This document shows positions 42,224-50,289 of a stretch of 64,000 bases of DNA, piece by piece. Source of the DNA: Acidaminococcus sp. (lineage in GTDB: Bacteria > Bacillota > Negativicutes > Acidaminococcales > Acidaminococcaceae); contig DXYB01000002.1 of the NCBI GenBank assembly GCA_019416065.1, forward strand, positions 29,556 through 93,555, given 5' to 3'. The stretch's first letter is position 1, and each line of letters opens with the position of its first letter. The notes below the pieces were generated by a model. That model had not been told where the DNA came from. It searched no databases and saw only the letters and a list, made by a program, of their open reading frames with translations. The position numbers were made by a program, and so were the translations under genes.

Positions 42224-42329
42224 CCGGGGTAGGTCCGAAAAGTTTTTGGCCCGACCTATAGAACCGCGCAGCCTCTTTTCTTCCGCAAAAATTCCCCAAT
42301 CAGCATCCAAATTTTAGGAGGTGACCCTT
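42224..42329. other. HNH-terS intergenic region, candidate cos site
   Basis: Contains an inverted repeat TAGGTC...GACCTA (about 42229-42260) followed by a GC-rich CCGCGCAG element and TTCCGCAAAAATTCCCC. Position between HNH and small terminase genes matches cos regions of related phages. The exact nick site cannot be read. Confidence 0.4.
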
Positions 42330-42809
42330 ATGCCGGCGCCACGAAAAGTCGTGAAAATGAGCCGAAAACATTATACGAAGTCCGAGCGACTGGACCGGGA
42401 ACTGGCTGAACGCCAGCATAAGCTTCCCCGGGATGGCCTGGCCCCGCCTGAATGGCTGGGTGAAGAAGCCAAAAAGGAATTCATCCGGGTGGTTAATGAG
42501 GCTGCCCAAATTGATTTACTGGATAACCTGGACCTGTCCGTCCTGGCCTTATACGCAGATGCATGGGCCAACTATATTGCGCTCCATGAGCAGCTGCAGA
42601 AAGAGGGCAACGTCATCGACGTGCGCGGTTCCCAGGGAAACCATATGCCGAAAGTCAATCCCGCCTTGACCGCCCAGGAAGTGTATGTAAAACGGATCCT
42701 GAGTGCATCCGCCAAACTGGGCCTTGCTACGACCGACCGGCTGAAACTTATTGTCCCGCAGCAGCCTGAGAAAAAAGAAAATAAATACCTGAAGCTGCTG
42801 CAGGCATGA
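42330..42809 (+). CDS. terS: Terminase small subunit, P27 family
   Basis: 159 residues. PRDGLAPPEWLGEEAKKEF and the helical SVLALYADAWANY segments, then ALTAQEVYVKRILSASAKLGL near the C-terminus, are the P27 pattern. Recognises phage DNA ends for packaging. Start 42330 has AGGAGG upstream. Confidence 0.88.
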   Translation: MPAPRKVVKMSRKHYTKSERLDRELAERQHKLPRDGLAPPEWLGEEAKKEFIRVVNEAAQIDLLDNLDLSVLALYADAWANYIALHEQLQKEGNVIDVRGSQGNHMPKVNPALTAQEVYVKRILSASAKLGLATTDRLKLIVPQQPEKKENKYLKLLQA

Positions 42810-44548
42810 AAGACAGGACGACGGAATACGCAAAGCTGGTCGTAAGCGGGAAGCGGCTGGCCGGGCGGTCAGAATACCTGTGCTGCAAGCGGCATCTGGA
42901 GGATATGGAGAAGGGAAGCGATTTTCCCTATATCTTCGACGTAAAGACCGCCGAAAGGCACATCGGCATTGCCAATACACTGACCATCGGGGAGGGCATG
43001 GAGGAAAAACCACTCGTTACAAGAGGATTTCAGAATTTTATCATCGGCAGCATCTTTGGCTGGAGGAAAAAACGATCCAGAGAGAGACGCTACCGGGAAG
43101 CCTATATCCAGATGGGGCGGCAGAACGGGAAAAGCTTCCTTGCCGGCGAACTGGTCAATGACTTTGCAACGTTCTCCGGCTACCGGGAAGGAAACATCTA
43201 CTGCACCGCGACGAAGTATGACCAGGCGAAAATCGTCTGGGGAGAAGTGGCCAAATTCATCAGGGCCGACAAGGACCTTTCCGAACTGTACAAGATCAAG
43301 GAATACAGTTCCACCATTGTCAGCAAAATCAACGGGAACACCATAAAAGCCATTGGCAGAGATACGAAATCTGCTGATGGCTTTCGGTCTATCCTGGCCA
43401 TTATAGACGAATATCACGCCCATGCTACAGATCAGATGTACAAGCTGATGTTGGATGGGCAAATCAAGGTTGACAGCGCCCTGACACTTGCCATCACTAC
43501 GGCAGGGTTCAACCTGAACGGGCCCTGCTATCAGCAGTATCTTTTTTCGAAAAAAATACTGGATGGGGTCATCAGCAAAGATTCTCTGTTTATCTACATC
43601 ACAGAGATGGATCCTGAAGATGATATCTGGAAGCCGGAAAACTGGGCGAAGGCGAACCCCCTGATTCTGTGGCGGTCAGATACGGAACTTGACAAAGAGA
43701 TGATGGCCCGGATGGCCGAAAAGGCCATCGACGCCCGGGAAAAGCAGGGCTCAGATCTGGTGAATTTTCAGACCAAATCTCTGAATACCTGGGTGACCTA
43801 CACCGGGGGCTGCCTGATTCCGGCTGACCAATGGAAAGCCTGCGAATCAGAAATGACCATTGCAGACATGGCGGGCCGGGAATGTTACCTGGGCATTGAC
43901 CTGTCCAGCGGCGGGGATCTGACGTCCATTGCACTGCTGTTTCCGCTGGAAGATAACCGGACCTACCTTTGGAGCAAGTCCTATATGCCGGAACTGCGGC
44001 TGGCCGAACATGAGCGGACCGACGAAGCCCCTTATGGGCAATGGTCCAGAAATGGGCTGATTACCCTGACGTCAGGAATGTATGGCATCAAAACAGACTA
44101 CCATGCCATCATTGAAGACCTGCGCCAGATCATCCGGCTCTACCATATCCGGGTAGCCGGCTGCGGCTACGATGCCCACAATGCGGCCGCCTTTTTGGCG
44201 GACTTGGAAGGTGTCTTGGATTGCGATCTGACAGAAGTCAAGCAATCGGCCCGGAGTCTTAATGACTGTACAAAGGATTTCCAGCTCAGTGTTGAGGCCA
44301 ACCTGGTCCGCTATGACAAAAGGAACAGTCTATTGACCTGGTCCATTATCAACGCCATTATTTCCGCTCCCAACAGTTTCGGGGAAATCAAGGTGGACAA
44401 GATGACACAGACAGACCGCATTGACCCGGTGGACGCCATTTTGGACGCCTGGGAAATCTGGTTTGTTATGAGAGGGGAAGAGAAAGTCAGCGGGGAAGAA
44501 GCACTGGATGTCTGGCTGGGCATTACAGCGCCCAAGGAGGACGCATGA
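42806..44548 (+). CDS. terL: Terminase large subunit
   Basis: 580 residues. The ATPase domain has MGRQNGKSFLAGEL (Walker A, about residue 113) and ILAIIDEYHAHAT (Walker B, about 197); the nuclease domain has CYLGIDLSSGGDLTS and later GYDAHN / DRIDPVDAILDAW acidic residues. Pumps DNA into the procapsid and cuts the ends. Overlaps terS and the portal gene by 4 bases each. Confidence 0.95.
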   Translation: MKDRTTEYAKLVVSGKRLAGRSEYLCCKRHLEDMEKGSDFPYIFDVKTAERHIGIANTLTIGEGMEEKPLVTRGFQNFIIGSIFGWRKKRSRERRYREAYIQMGRQNGKSFLAGELVNDFATFSGYREGNIYCTATKYDQAKIVWGEVAKFIRADKDLSELYKIKEYSSTIVSKINGNTIKAIGRDTKSADGFRSILAIIDEYHAHATDQMYKLMLDGQIKVDSALTLAITTAGFNLNGPCYQQYLFSKKILDGVISKDSLFIYITEMDPEDDIWKPENWAKANPLILWRSDTELDKEMMARMAEKAIDAREKQGSDLVNFQTKSLNTWVTYTGGCLIPADQWKACESEMTIADMAGRECYLGIDLSSGGDLTSIALLFPLEDNRTYLWSKSYMPELRLAEHERTDEAPYGQWSRNGLITLTSGMYGIKTDYHAIIEDLRQIIRLYHIRVAGCGYDAHNAAAFLADLEGVLDCDLTEVKQSARSLNDCTKDFQLSVEANLVRYDKRNSLLTWSIINAIISAPNSFGEIKVDKMTQTDRIDPVDAILDAWEIWFVMRGEEKVSGEEALDVWLGITAPKEDA

Positions 44549-45771
44549 GATTCATTGAGAAAATAAAAAAGAAAATCACCAACAGCTCTGATACGGTCAG
44601 CCTGACCGATATCAACGAGCTGTTTTTTAATGGAAACCTGCGGCAATATGGGACGGACTTGTCTGAGATTACGTATTTCACCTGTTTAAAGACCCTGTCC
44701 GAATCCATCGGGAAGATGCCGGTCTATCTGATGGATCCGGCAAAAAATAAGATCCAGAACCATGACGCCATCCGGCTGTTTGGCATTCGGCCCAATCCCT
44801 ACCTGACTCCGGTGCAGTTCTTTACCTATCTGGAGCGCTGCCGGAATCACTATGGGAACGCCTATGCCTATATTGGAACTGACTCCAAAGGACGCATCGT
44901 GGGGCTATACCCTCTGAATCCCCAGCAGGTACAGATTTACGTGAACGATACGGACGTATTCACGGACCGGGGCTATTACTACAGCTATCTGGATGGCCGG
45001 AGTGGGAAAAGTTACCTTTTCCGGCCCGAAGAAATCATCCACGTAAAAAGCTGGATCACTACCGATGATGGCCTTGTGGGAAAAAGCGTCCGGGAGATCC
45101 TGGCTACCAACATGGCCGGTGCCAAGGCCAGTCAGGCCTTTTTGAATGACCTGTACCAGCACGGACTGACTGCCAATGCAGTGGTCAAATATGTGGGTGA
45201 ACTGAGCGAGGACAAACAGAAGGCGCTGCTGCGCCGGCTGGAAACACAGGCAAGAGACGATGAACGGCGGATGATCACGCTGCCCATTGGGTTCGATATC
45301 CAGAGTCTGGATCTCAAACTGACCGACAGCCAGTTCTTCGAACTGAAGAAGTATAACTCCCTGCAGATTGCCGCAGCTTTCGGCATTAAGCCGAATAGCC
45401 TGAACGACTACAGCAAAAGCAGCTATGCCAACAGTGCTGCCCAGAACCTTTCGTTCTACGTGGACACCCTGCTTTATAACATCTCCCTGTACGAACAGGA
45501 GCTGACCAGCAAACTTCTGACACAGCTGGAGCAGGTAAAAGGGTTGGGCTTCAAGTTCAATGTCCAGGTCATCCTTCGAGGCGATCCCAGCCAGCAGGCT
45601 GATATCTTGCAAAAATGCGTAGCTTCTGGGATCTACAGCCCCAATGAAGCCAGGCGACTGTTAGATATGCCGCCTGTGGAAGGCGGGGACGTGCACATCA
45701 TTAACGGAAGCATGGTAGACGTGAAGGATGTGGGGATCGCGTACCAGCAGAAAGGAGGTGAAGGGGAATGA
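44545..45771 (+). CDS. Phage portal protein, HK97 type
   Basis: 408 residues. LKTLSESIGKMPVYL and RNHYGNAYAYIGTDSKGRI at the N-terminus, then EIIHVKSWITTDDGLVGKS and SSYANSAAQNLSFYVDTL, all typical. Twelve-fold ring at the capsid vertex for DNA entry and exit. Confidence 0.93.
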   Translation: MRFIEKIKKKITNSSDTVSLTDINELFFNGNLRQYGTDLSEITYFTCLKTLSESIGKMPVYLMDPAKNKIQNHDAIRLFGIRPNPYLTPVQFFTYLERCRNHYGNAYAYIGTDSKGRIVGLYPLNPQQVQIYVNDTDVFTDRGYYYSYLDGRSGKSYLFRPEEIIHVKSWITTDDGLVGKSVREILATNMAGAKASQAFLNDLYQHGLTANAVVKYVGELSEDKQKALLRRLETQARDDERRMITLPIGFDIQSLDLKLTDSQFFELKKYNSLQIAAAFGIKPNSLNDYSKSSYANSAAQNLSFYVDTLLYNISLYEQELTSKLLTQLEQVKGLGFKFNVQVILRGDPSQQADILQKCVASGIYSPNEARRLLDMPPVEGGDVHIINGSMVDVKDVGIAYQQKGGEGE

Positions 45772-46496
45772 TCGATATCAAAAATAGCGTGGAAGGCGCC
45801 GAAATTCACATCAATGGCGACATCATTGATGATCAGGATGGCCGGCTGCTCGCGGCCTTTGGCCTTAACGACGGGTTCCAGTGGCCGGCGGATATCAGAA
45901 AGCAGCTGGATGAAATCGACGGGAATAAACCGCTGACGGTGTACATCAACAGTGATGGTGGCAGCGTGAACGCGGGAGTAGCCATCGCCAACATGATCGC
46001 CCGTCACAAAGGCCCCACTACCGCTATTGTGGAAGGGTGGGCCTGCAGCGTAGCAACGGAAATCTTCTTTGCTGCGCAAAAAAGACAGATTCCGGCTAAT
46101 GCGTATCTGATGATCCATAAGCCTAGCTGTATTGCCCAGGGCAATGCAGACGATCTGCTCCAGGCGGCAGCAACGCTGGATACTATCCAGGAAGGGCTAG
46201 AGGCTACCTACCGGAATGCCAAACGACAGAACGTTACCGATGAGGACATCCACCAAATGGTCAATGAAGCCACCTGGCTGACAGGGGAAGAGGCCGCCAA
46301 GTATTTCAAGGTGGATGTGTTGCGGCCGTCCCAAACGGCGGCCAAGTTCGGCGAGGCAAGGGCTCTGTTAGATAAGATTCCGGCCAATCTGGCACTGGTA
46401 AACGCCAGAGCGGAAGAAAAACGAAAAGCACAAAGCGAAAGCATCAAGGCTGCCCTCATGGCGGCAGAAGGGATTGAAACGAATGAAAAAATCTGA
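45768..46496 (+). CDS. ClpP-like prohead protease
   Basis: 242 residues. ClpP/crotonase-like serine protease with NSDGGSVNAGVAIANMI, catalytic Ser in EGWACSVATEIFFAA and His in LMIHKP. Matures the capsid; the next gene encodes a capsid protein with an N-terminal delta domain that it would remove. Confidence 0.9.
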   Translation: MIDIKNSVEGAEIHINGDIIDDQDGRLLAAFGLNDGFQWPADIRKQLDEIDGNKPLTVYINSDGGSVNAGVAIANMIARHKGPTTAIVEGWACSVATEIFFAAQKRQIPANAYLMIHKPSCIAQGNADDLLQAAATLDTIQEGLEATYRNAKRQNVTDEDIHQMVNEATWLTGEEAAKYFKVDVLRPSQTAAKFGEARALLDKIPANLALVNARAEEKRKAQSESIKAALMAAEGIETNEKI

Positions 46497-47619
46497 TGAA
46501 CTGAGACAGTTTGTTGCCAGTCTGAGAAAAGAAGTCATGGAGCTGCAGGCACAGGAAATGATGGACGAAGCAGCGGCCAGGGCCAAAGAACTGAATGACG
46601 CGGTCCGAGACCTGCGCACTCAGGAGACCATTGAGGCGGCTGACCTGAGCCGGGCCCTGCAGCATCCGTCTACTTCGGTAGGCGCTCCCGCCAGCGCAGA
46701 AAACGTAATCCGGCTGCGGAACCGGGTATTCAACAAGCTGGTCTTTGGGCGCTCCCTGGATGAACAGGAAAAAGAATTTGTGAATACGGCCGGCACCCCT
46801 GGCCAGGTGGAAGGCACTCCGGGTAAAGGCGGCTACATTGTTCCGGAAGAACAAATCTCTATTCTCCGGGAATACCGCCGCGCCAATCTGGCCCTGCGCA
46901 GCTTCTGCGGCTATCAGACTGTTTCCACTGACAGCGGCAAGCGCCCGACCATGAGCAGCGAAAAGGGTAAACTGATTGCCTTTGACGAACTGAACGAAAT
47001 CCACCAGGATGACCTGGACTTCGGGCAGGTGGCCTACAAAATCGCCAGCTACGGTGACATTATCCCAGTATCCAACGAACTGGTTGACGACAACAACGTG
47101 AACTTGATGGAAGTCATCGGCCGGCGCTTTGCCGTCAAGTCCATCAACACCGAAAACGACAAAATCCTGGCCAAACTGCCTACCAGTGCAACGCCCATCA
47201 CCGACTATAAAGGCATCATCAAGGCCCTGAATACCAAGATCGATCCCATGCAGGCCATTTCCGCTGTCATCCTAACAAACCAGGACGGCTACGATTACCT
47301 GGATGAACTGACGGACTCCATGGGCCGCCCTCTGCTGACCCGGTCTCTGGCGGATCCGGCCATGAGCGTGTTCAGAGGTAAGATGGTTATCCCTGTATCT
47401 AACGAAATCCTGGCCACCAAGACGGCGGGCATGCCTTTCTACGTGGGGAGCATGACCGAAGCCGTGGCCTTCTTCGACCGTCAGCAGGTAGCCATCAGAG
47501 CTTCCAGCGAAGCAGGCTTTACGAAGAACGCCACCTACGTTCGGGCGATTGAACGTTTTGACGTACAAGCGGATGATCCGGGAGCCATGGTATTCCTGAC
47601 GCTGAAAGCAGGCGCCTAG
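46483..47619 (+). CDS. Major capsid protein, HK97 fold
   Basis: 378 residues. The first 95 or so are a helical scaffolding (delta) domain rich in Glu, Arg and Ala. The HK97 shell domain follows: GGYIVPEEQISILREY, LAKLPTSATPITDYKGI, AVILTNQDGYDYLDEL and VPVSNE-like IPVSNEILA. Start 46483 is preferred over the TTG at 46474. Confidence 0.95.
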   Translation: MKKSDELRQFVASLRKEVMELQAQEMMDEAAARAKELNDAVRDLRTQETIEAADLSRALQHPSTSVGAPASAENVIRLRNRVFNKLVFGRSLDEQEKEFVNTAGTPGQVEGTPGKGGYIVPEEQISILREYRRANLALRSFCGYQTVSTDSGKRPTMSSEKGKLIAFDELNEIHQDDLDFGQVAYKIASYGDIIPVSNELVDDNNVNLMEVIGRRFAVKSINTENDKILAKLPTSATPITDYKGIIKALNTKIDPMQAISAVILTNQDGYDYLDELTDSMGRPLLTRSLADPAMSVFRGKMVIPVSNEILATKTAGMPFYVGSMTEAVAFFDRQQVAIRASSEAGFTKNATYVRAIERFDVQADDPGAMVFLTLKAGA

Positions 47620-47637
47620 TGGAAAGGAGGGTAATCA

Positions 47638-47913
47638 ATGACTCTCGAGGAAGTCAAGCAGTACCTGCGGGTAGAAGGAAATGAGGATGATGCCCTGATC
47701 ACCAATGAAATGGCGGCCGCTGAGAGCTATGTGAGAGACGCTGTCAGTGGCTATGCCACTTTCTATGCCAGCGACGCTGCTTTTAAAGCCAAGGCCGACA
47801 TGGTGATGCTGGCCATTATTACCAGTCTCTACGAAGACCGGGTAGGAGAAAAGAAAGACCTGGGCTATATCATCCGGTCTATGATCAATCAGCTGAGCTT
47901 GTGGGAGGGATGA
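47638..47913 (+). CDS. Head-tail connector protein (gp6-like)
   Basis: 91 residues, beginning MTLEEVKQYLRVEGNEDD and continuing with the helical AAAESYVRDAVSG segment of gp6-type DNA packaging connectors. Ring beneath the portal. RBS AAAGGAGG. Confidence 0.85.
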   Translation: MTLEEVKQYLRVEGNEDDALITNEMAAAESYVRDAVSGYATFYASDAAFKAKADMVMLAIITSLYEDRVGEKKDLGYIIRSMINQLSLWEG

Positions 47914-47915
47914 AG

Positions 47916-48236
47916 ATGTTCAATCCGGCAAGGCTCAACAAGAGAGTTACCCTGTTGCAGCTGACCCGCGGAGAGGATGACGGGTTTGGAGGGACGACAA
48001 CCTGGACGGCAGCGGCTACCGTGTGGTGCGAATTTTTAAAAGCCAGGGTTTCTCCTAGCGTTATCGCAGACGATGGGGCCGCCATCCTTATCACCCAGGG
48101 CATGCGGATCCGAGCCCGCAGCGATATTGATAAAGGCTGGAGAGTGGAATATAAAGGCCACCAGTACGAAGTCTACGACGTGGACCGCTCGGACCCGGAA
48201 ATCTATGTGCTGACCACCCAGGAGGTGCGGGCATGA
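47916..48236 (+). CDS. Head-tail adaptor / head closure protein
   Basis: 106 residues of SPP1 gp16 type: LNKRVTLLQLTRGEDDGFGG, WCEFLKAR, DIDKGWRVEYKGHQYEV, and a final beta strand. Start 47916 fits the GGGAGGG spacing better than 47910. Confidence 0.85.
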   Translation: MFNPARLNKRVTLLQLTRGEDDGFGGTTTWTAAATVWCEFLKARVSPSVIADDGAAILITQGMRIRARSDIDKGWRVEYKGHQYEVYDVDRSDPEIYVLTTQEVRA

Positions 48237-48700
48237 GCAGGGGCATCGAAATCAAATTTAAAAGCGCGGAGGCGGTGAGCCTGGCCACCAGGCAGATCGA
48301 CCGCTATACCAAAGGCGTCCAGGAAAGGATCCGAGGAGTCATTCGCAAAGGTGCTGTAGCTATTTATGATACGGCAGTCAGGATGGCTCCGTCCGGGCCT
48401 ACCGGGAACCTGAAAAAAGGGATTTCTTTCCGGTCCGATAATGACTGGAAAGGCGCGGAGATCGTGTCCAATGCGCCTCATTCTCATCTGGTTGAATTTG
48501 GTACTGAAGCCCGTATAACGTATCCGGACCCCAGGAAGGGACCAAAACACGCCATACGGATGCCGAACGGCAGGTTTGTGAAAGGGGACATCTACACAGG
48601 GAAGCTGAAGGAGCATCCGTTCATGCGCCCTGCCTACATGAAAGAACGGGACAAAATCGAAAGCGCCATGAAGGAGGCGGTGGAACGTGATACTGATTAA
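48233..48700 (+). CDS. HK97 gp10-like tail completion protein
   Basis: 155 residues. RIRGVIRKGAVAIYDTAVRMAP, PTGNLKKGISFRSDN, SHLVEFGTEAR and HPFMRPAYMKERDKI are characteristic. Connects the head to the tail tube. Confidence 0.88.
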   Translation: MSRGIEIKFKSAEAVSLATRQIDRYTKGVQERIRGVIRKGAVAIYDTAVRMAPSGPTGNLKKGISFRSDNDWKGAEIVSNAPHSHLVEFGTEARITYPDPRKGPKHAIRMPNGRFVKGDIYTGKLKEHPFMRPAYMKERDKIESAMKEAVERDTD

Positions 48701-49088
48701 AGATGTACCCCTGGTCCCTCTCCAGCAGGCTGTTTTCAAGATTCTCAAGGCGGGACAGACTACGGCCATTTATGGGGATGTTTCGACGAAAGCGTCACTG
48801 CCTTACATTACCATTGGTTCCGTGACACTAAAGCCGGAAAACGCCAAGTCCATGGTTCTTTGGATGGCAACCATCAACGTGGACGTATGGGCCGATACGA
48901 ATGGCAAAAGAAAAGTCAATGATGTATTGAATGACATTTCGGCTCTTCTTTCCTACTACGGGCCTACGCTGCCAGTGGAAGGATACAAGACCATTTCGGC
49001 CAGCATCGACGTGGTGGAGGCTTTTCCGGAACAGACCACCGGATATCACGGAACGCTCACCGCATCGTTTTTATTGAACAAAGTATAA
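48687..49088 (+). CDS. Tail terminator / tail completion protein (DUF3168-like)
   Basis: 133 residues. Alternating strands with YGDVSTKASLPYITIGS and VDVWADTNGKRKVNDVL. The position between gp10-like and major tail genes fits the tail terminator that caps the tube. Confidence 0.75.
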   Translation: MILIKDVPLVPLQQAVFKILKAGQTTAIYGDVSTKASLPYITIGSVTLKPENAKSMVLWMATINVDVWADTNGKRKVNDVLNDISALLSYYGPTLPVEGYKTISASIDVVEAFPEQTTGYHGTLTASFLLNKV

Positions 49089-49100
49089 GGAGGAAATTAT

Positions 49101-49577
49101 ATGGCTATTACTGCTGAAGAACTGAAAAATCTGCCGTTCCCTACCGGTACTGTGGAAGCCCAGTCCGGCAAGGACACGCTGCTTTACATTGAAATGCCGG
49201 GCAGTACGTCCAATTCCCCTAAGTGGGGACTTGTAGGCGGGCAGCGGGATTGCACTCTGGATATGAGTGCCGATTCCATTGACGCCTCTCATAAGACCAG
49301 CGGCGGGTGGGCGACCAAACTCCAGGGCCTGAAATCCTGGAGCATCACCTATACCGGCCTTCTGGTCATGAACGATGATGCAGCCACTGCTATGGAATAT
49401 GCTTTCATGAATGACAAGGAAATCCATGCCAAGATCGTATACCCTGATAAATCCTATCAGGAAGGCTGGGCATCCATTTCTAAATTCAAGAAGGGGCTGT
49501 CTTACAAGGATGCAGCCACCATCGACGCTACCCTGGAAGGCCGTGGGGCTATTTCTGCGGTAACGGCAGGAGCATAA
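49101..49577 (+). CDS. Major tail tube protein
   Basis: 158 residues, TP901-1-like group: an N-terminal TGTVEAQSGKDTLLYIEM, CTLDMSADSIDASHKTSGGW, and WSITYTGLLV. Builds the tail tube. RBS AAGGAGG. Confidence 0.85.
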   Translation: MAITAEELKNLPFPTGTVEAQSGKDTLLYIEMPGSTSNSPKWGLVGGQRDCTLDMSADSIDASHKTSGGWATKLQGLKSWSITYTGLLVMNDDAATAMEYAFMNDKEIHAKIVYPDKSYQEGWASISKFKKGLSYKDAATIDATLEGRGAISAVTAGA

Positions 49578-49587
49578 GGAGCACACC

Positions 49588-49980
49588 ATGAAAAAGAGCG
49601 TGGAAGTAAAAATTGGGGAGAAATCCTATTCCCTGATGTTTAACACCAAGGCTCTGGCAGCAGCGGAGCGGTCCATTGGCCGCTCCCTTGTTTTTATGCT
49701 GGGGCAGGTCGTCGTGAATCCGGCCATGGGGAATGCCATCAACATCGACTTCACCGTGGCATGCCTGAATGTGGCGCTGCAGGATAAACCCAAGGATTTT
49801 GATCCCTACGATTTCATTGATGCCTACTGCGAAGAAGGCGGTACCCTGGATGAACTCAACGCCTATATTTTTGAGGCCATCGTGGCCAGCGGGCTTTTTA
49901 CGAAGGGGGACAGCAAGACGACCGAGAAAGCCATCGAAACTTACCGGAAAGTGCTGACTCCCCTGGAATCCAAAGCGTAA
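49588..49980 (+). CDS. Tail assembly chaperone (G-type)
   Basis: 130 residues: FNTKALAAAERSIGRSLVFML and DPYDFIDAYCEEGGTLDEL resemble the GP13/G chaperones upstream of tape measure genes. The downstream frame at 49995 is open back to at least 49902, so a -1 frameshift may extend this protein. A G5 run at 49905-49909 is one candidate slip site. Confidence 0.75.
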   Translation: MKKSVEVKIGEKSYSLMFNTKALAAAERSIGRSLVFMLGQVVVNPAMGNAINIDFTVACLNVALQDKPKDFDPYDFIDAYCEEGGTLDELNAYIFEAIVASGLFTKGDSKTTEKAIETYRKVLTPLESKA

Positions 49981-50285
49981 CTGACTGGATACAGGTGGCC
50001 GAAAAGGCTGCCTTTAGCATTGGCATCCATCCGGCAGAATTTGAAGAGCTGCAGCCCGGGGAATTTTACCAGTGCTTTGAGGCGGCCCAGGAAGCCCAAA
50101 AGGCTAGGGACTACCGAATGGCCTACTGGGTCAGCTGGTTACTCGCTCCTTACGCCAAGGAACCGGTAAAGGTGGAAAGTATGGTAGAACCTCTCTGGAC
50201 CACTCCGGAGCAGCGGATGCAGAAGATGATGGAGGACAGACGGATCCTCCTGGAAGAATTTGGACTCAAAGAGAAGGGACGGTGA
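49902..50285 (+). CDS. Tail assembly chaperone extension (T-type), probably by frameshift
   Basis: Open in the -1 frame relative to the upstream gene from about 49902 to 50285. The conserved part begins VAEKAAFSIGIHPAEFEEL and ends LEEFGLKEKGR. No good RBS precedes the GTG at 49995, which favours production as a frameshifted fusion to the G-type protein, as in lambda G/GT. The true start in this frame is therefore not fixed. Confidence 0.65.
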   Translation, partial: EGGQQDDRESHRNLPESADSPGIQSVTDWIQVAEKAAFSIGIHPAEFEELQPGEFYQCFEAAQEAQKARDYRMAYWVSWLLAPYAKEPVKVESMVEPLWTTPEQRMQKMMEDRRILLEEFGLKEKGR

Positions 50286-50289
50286 AAAA

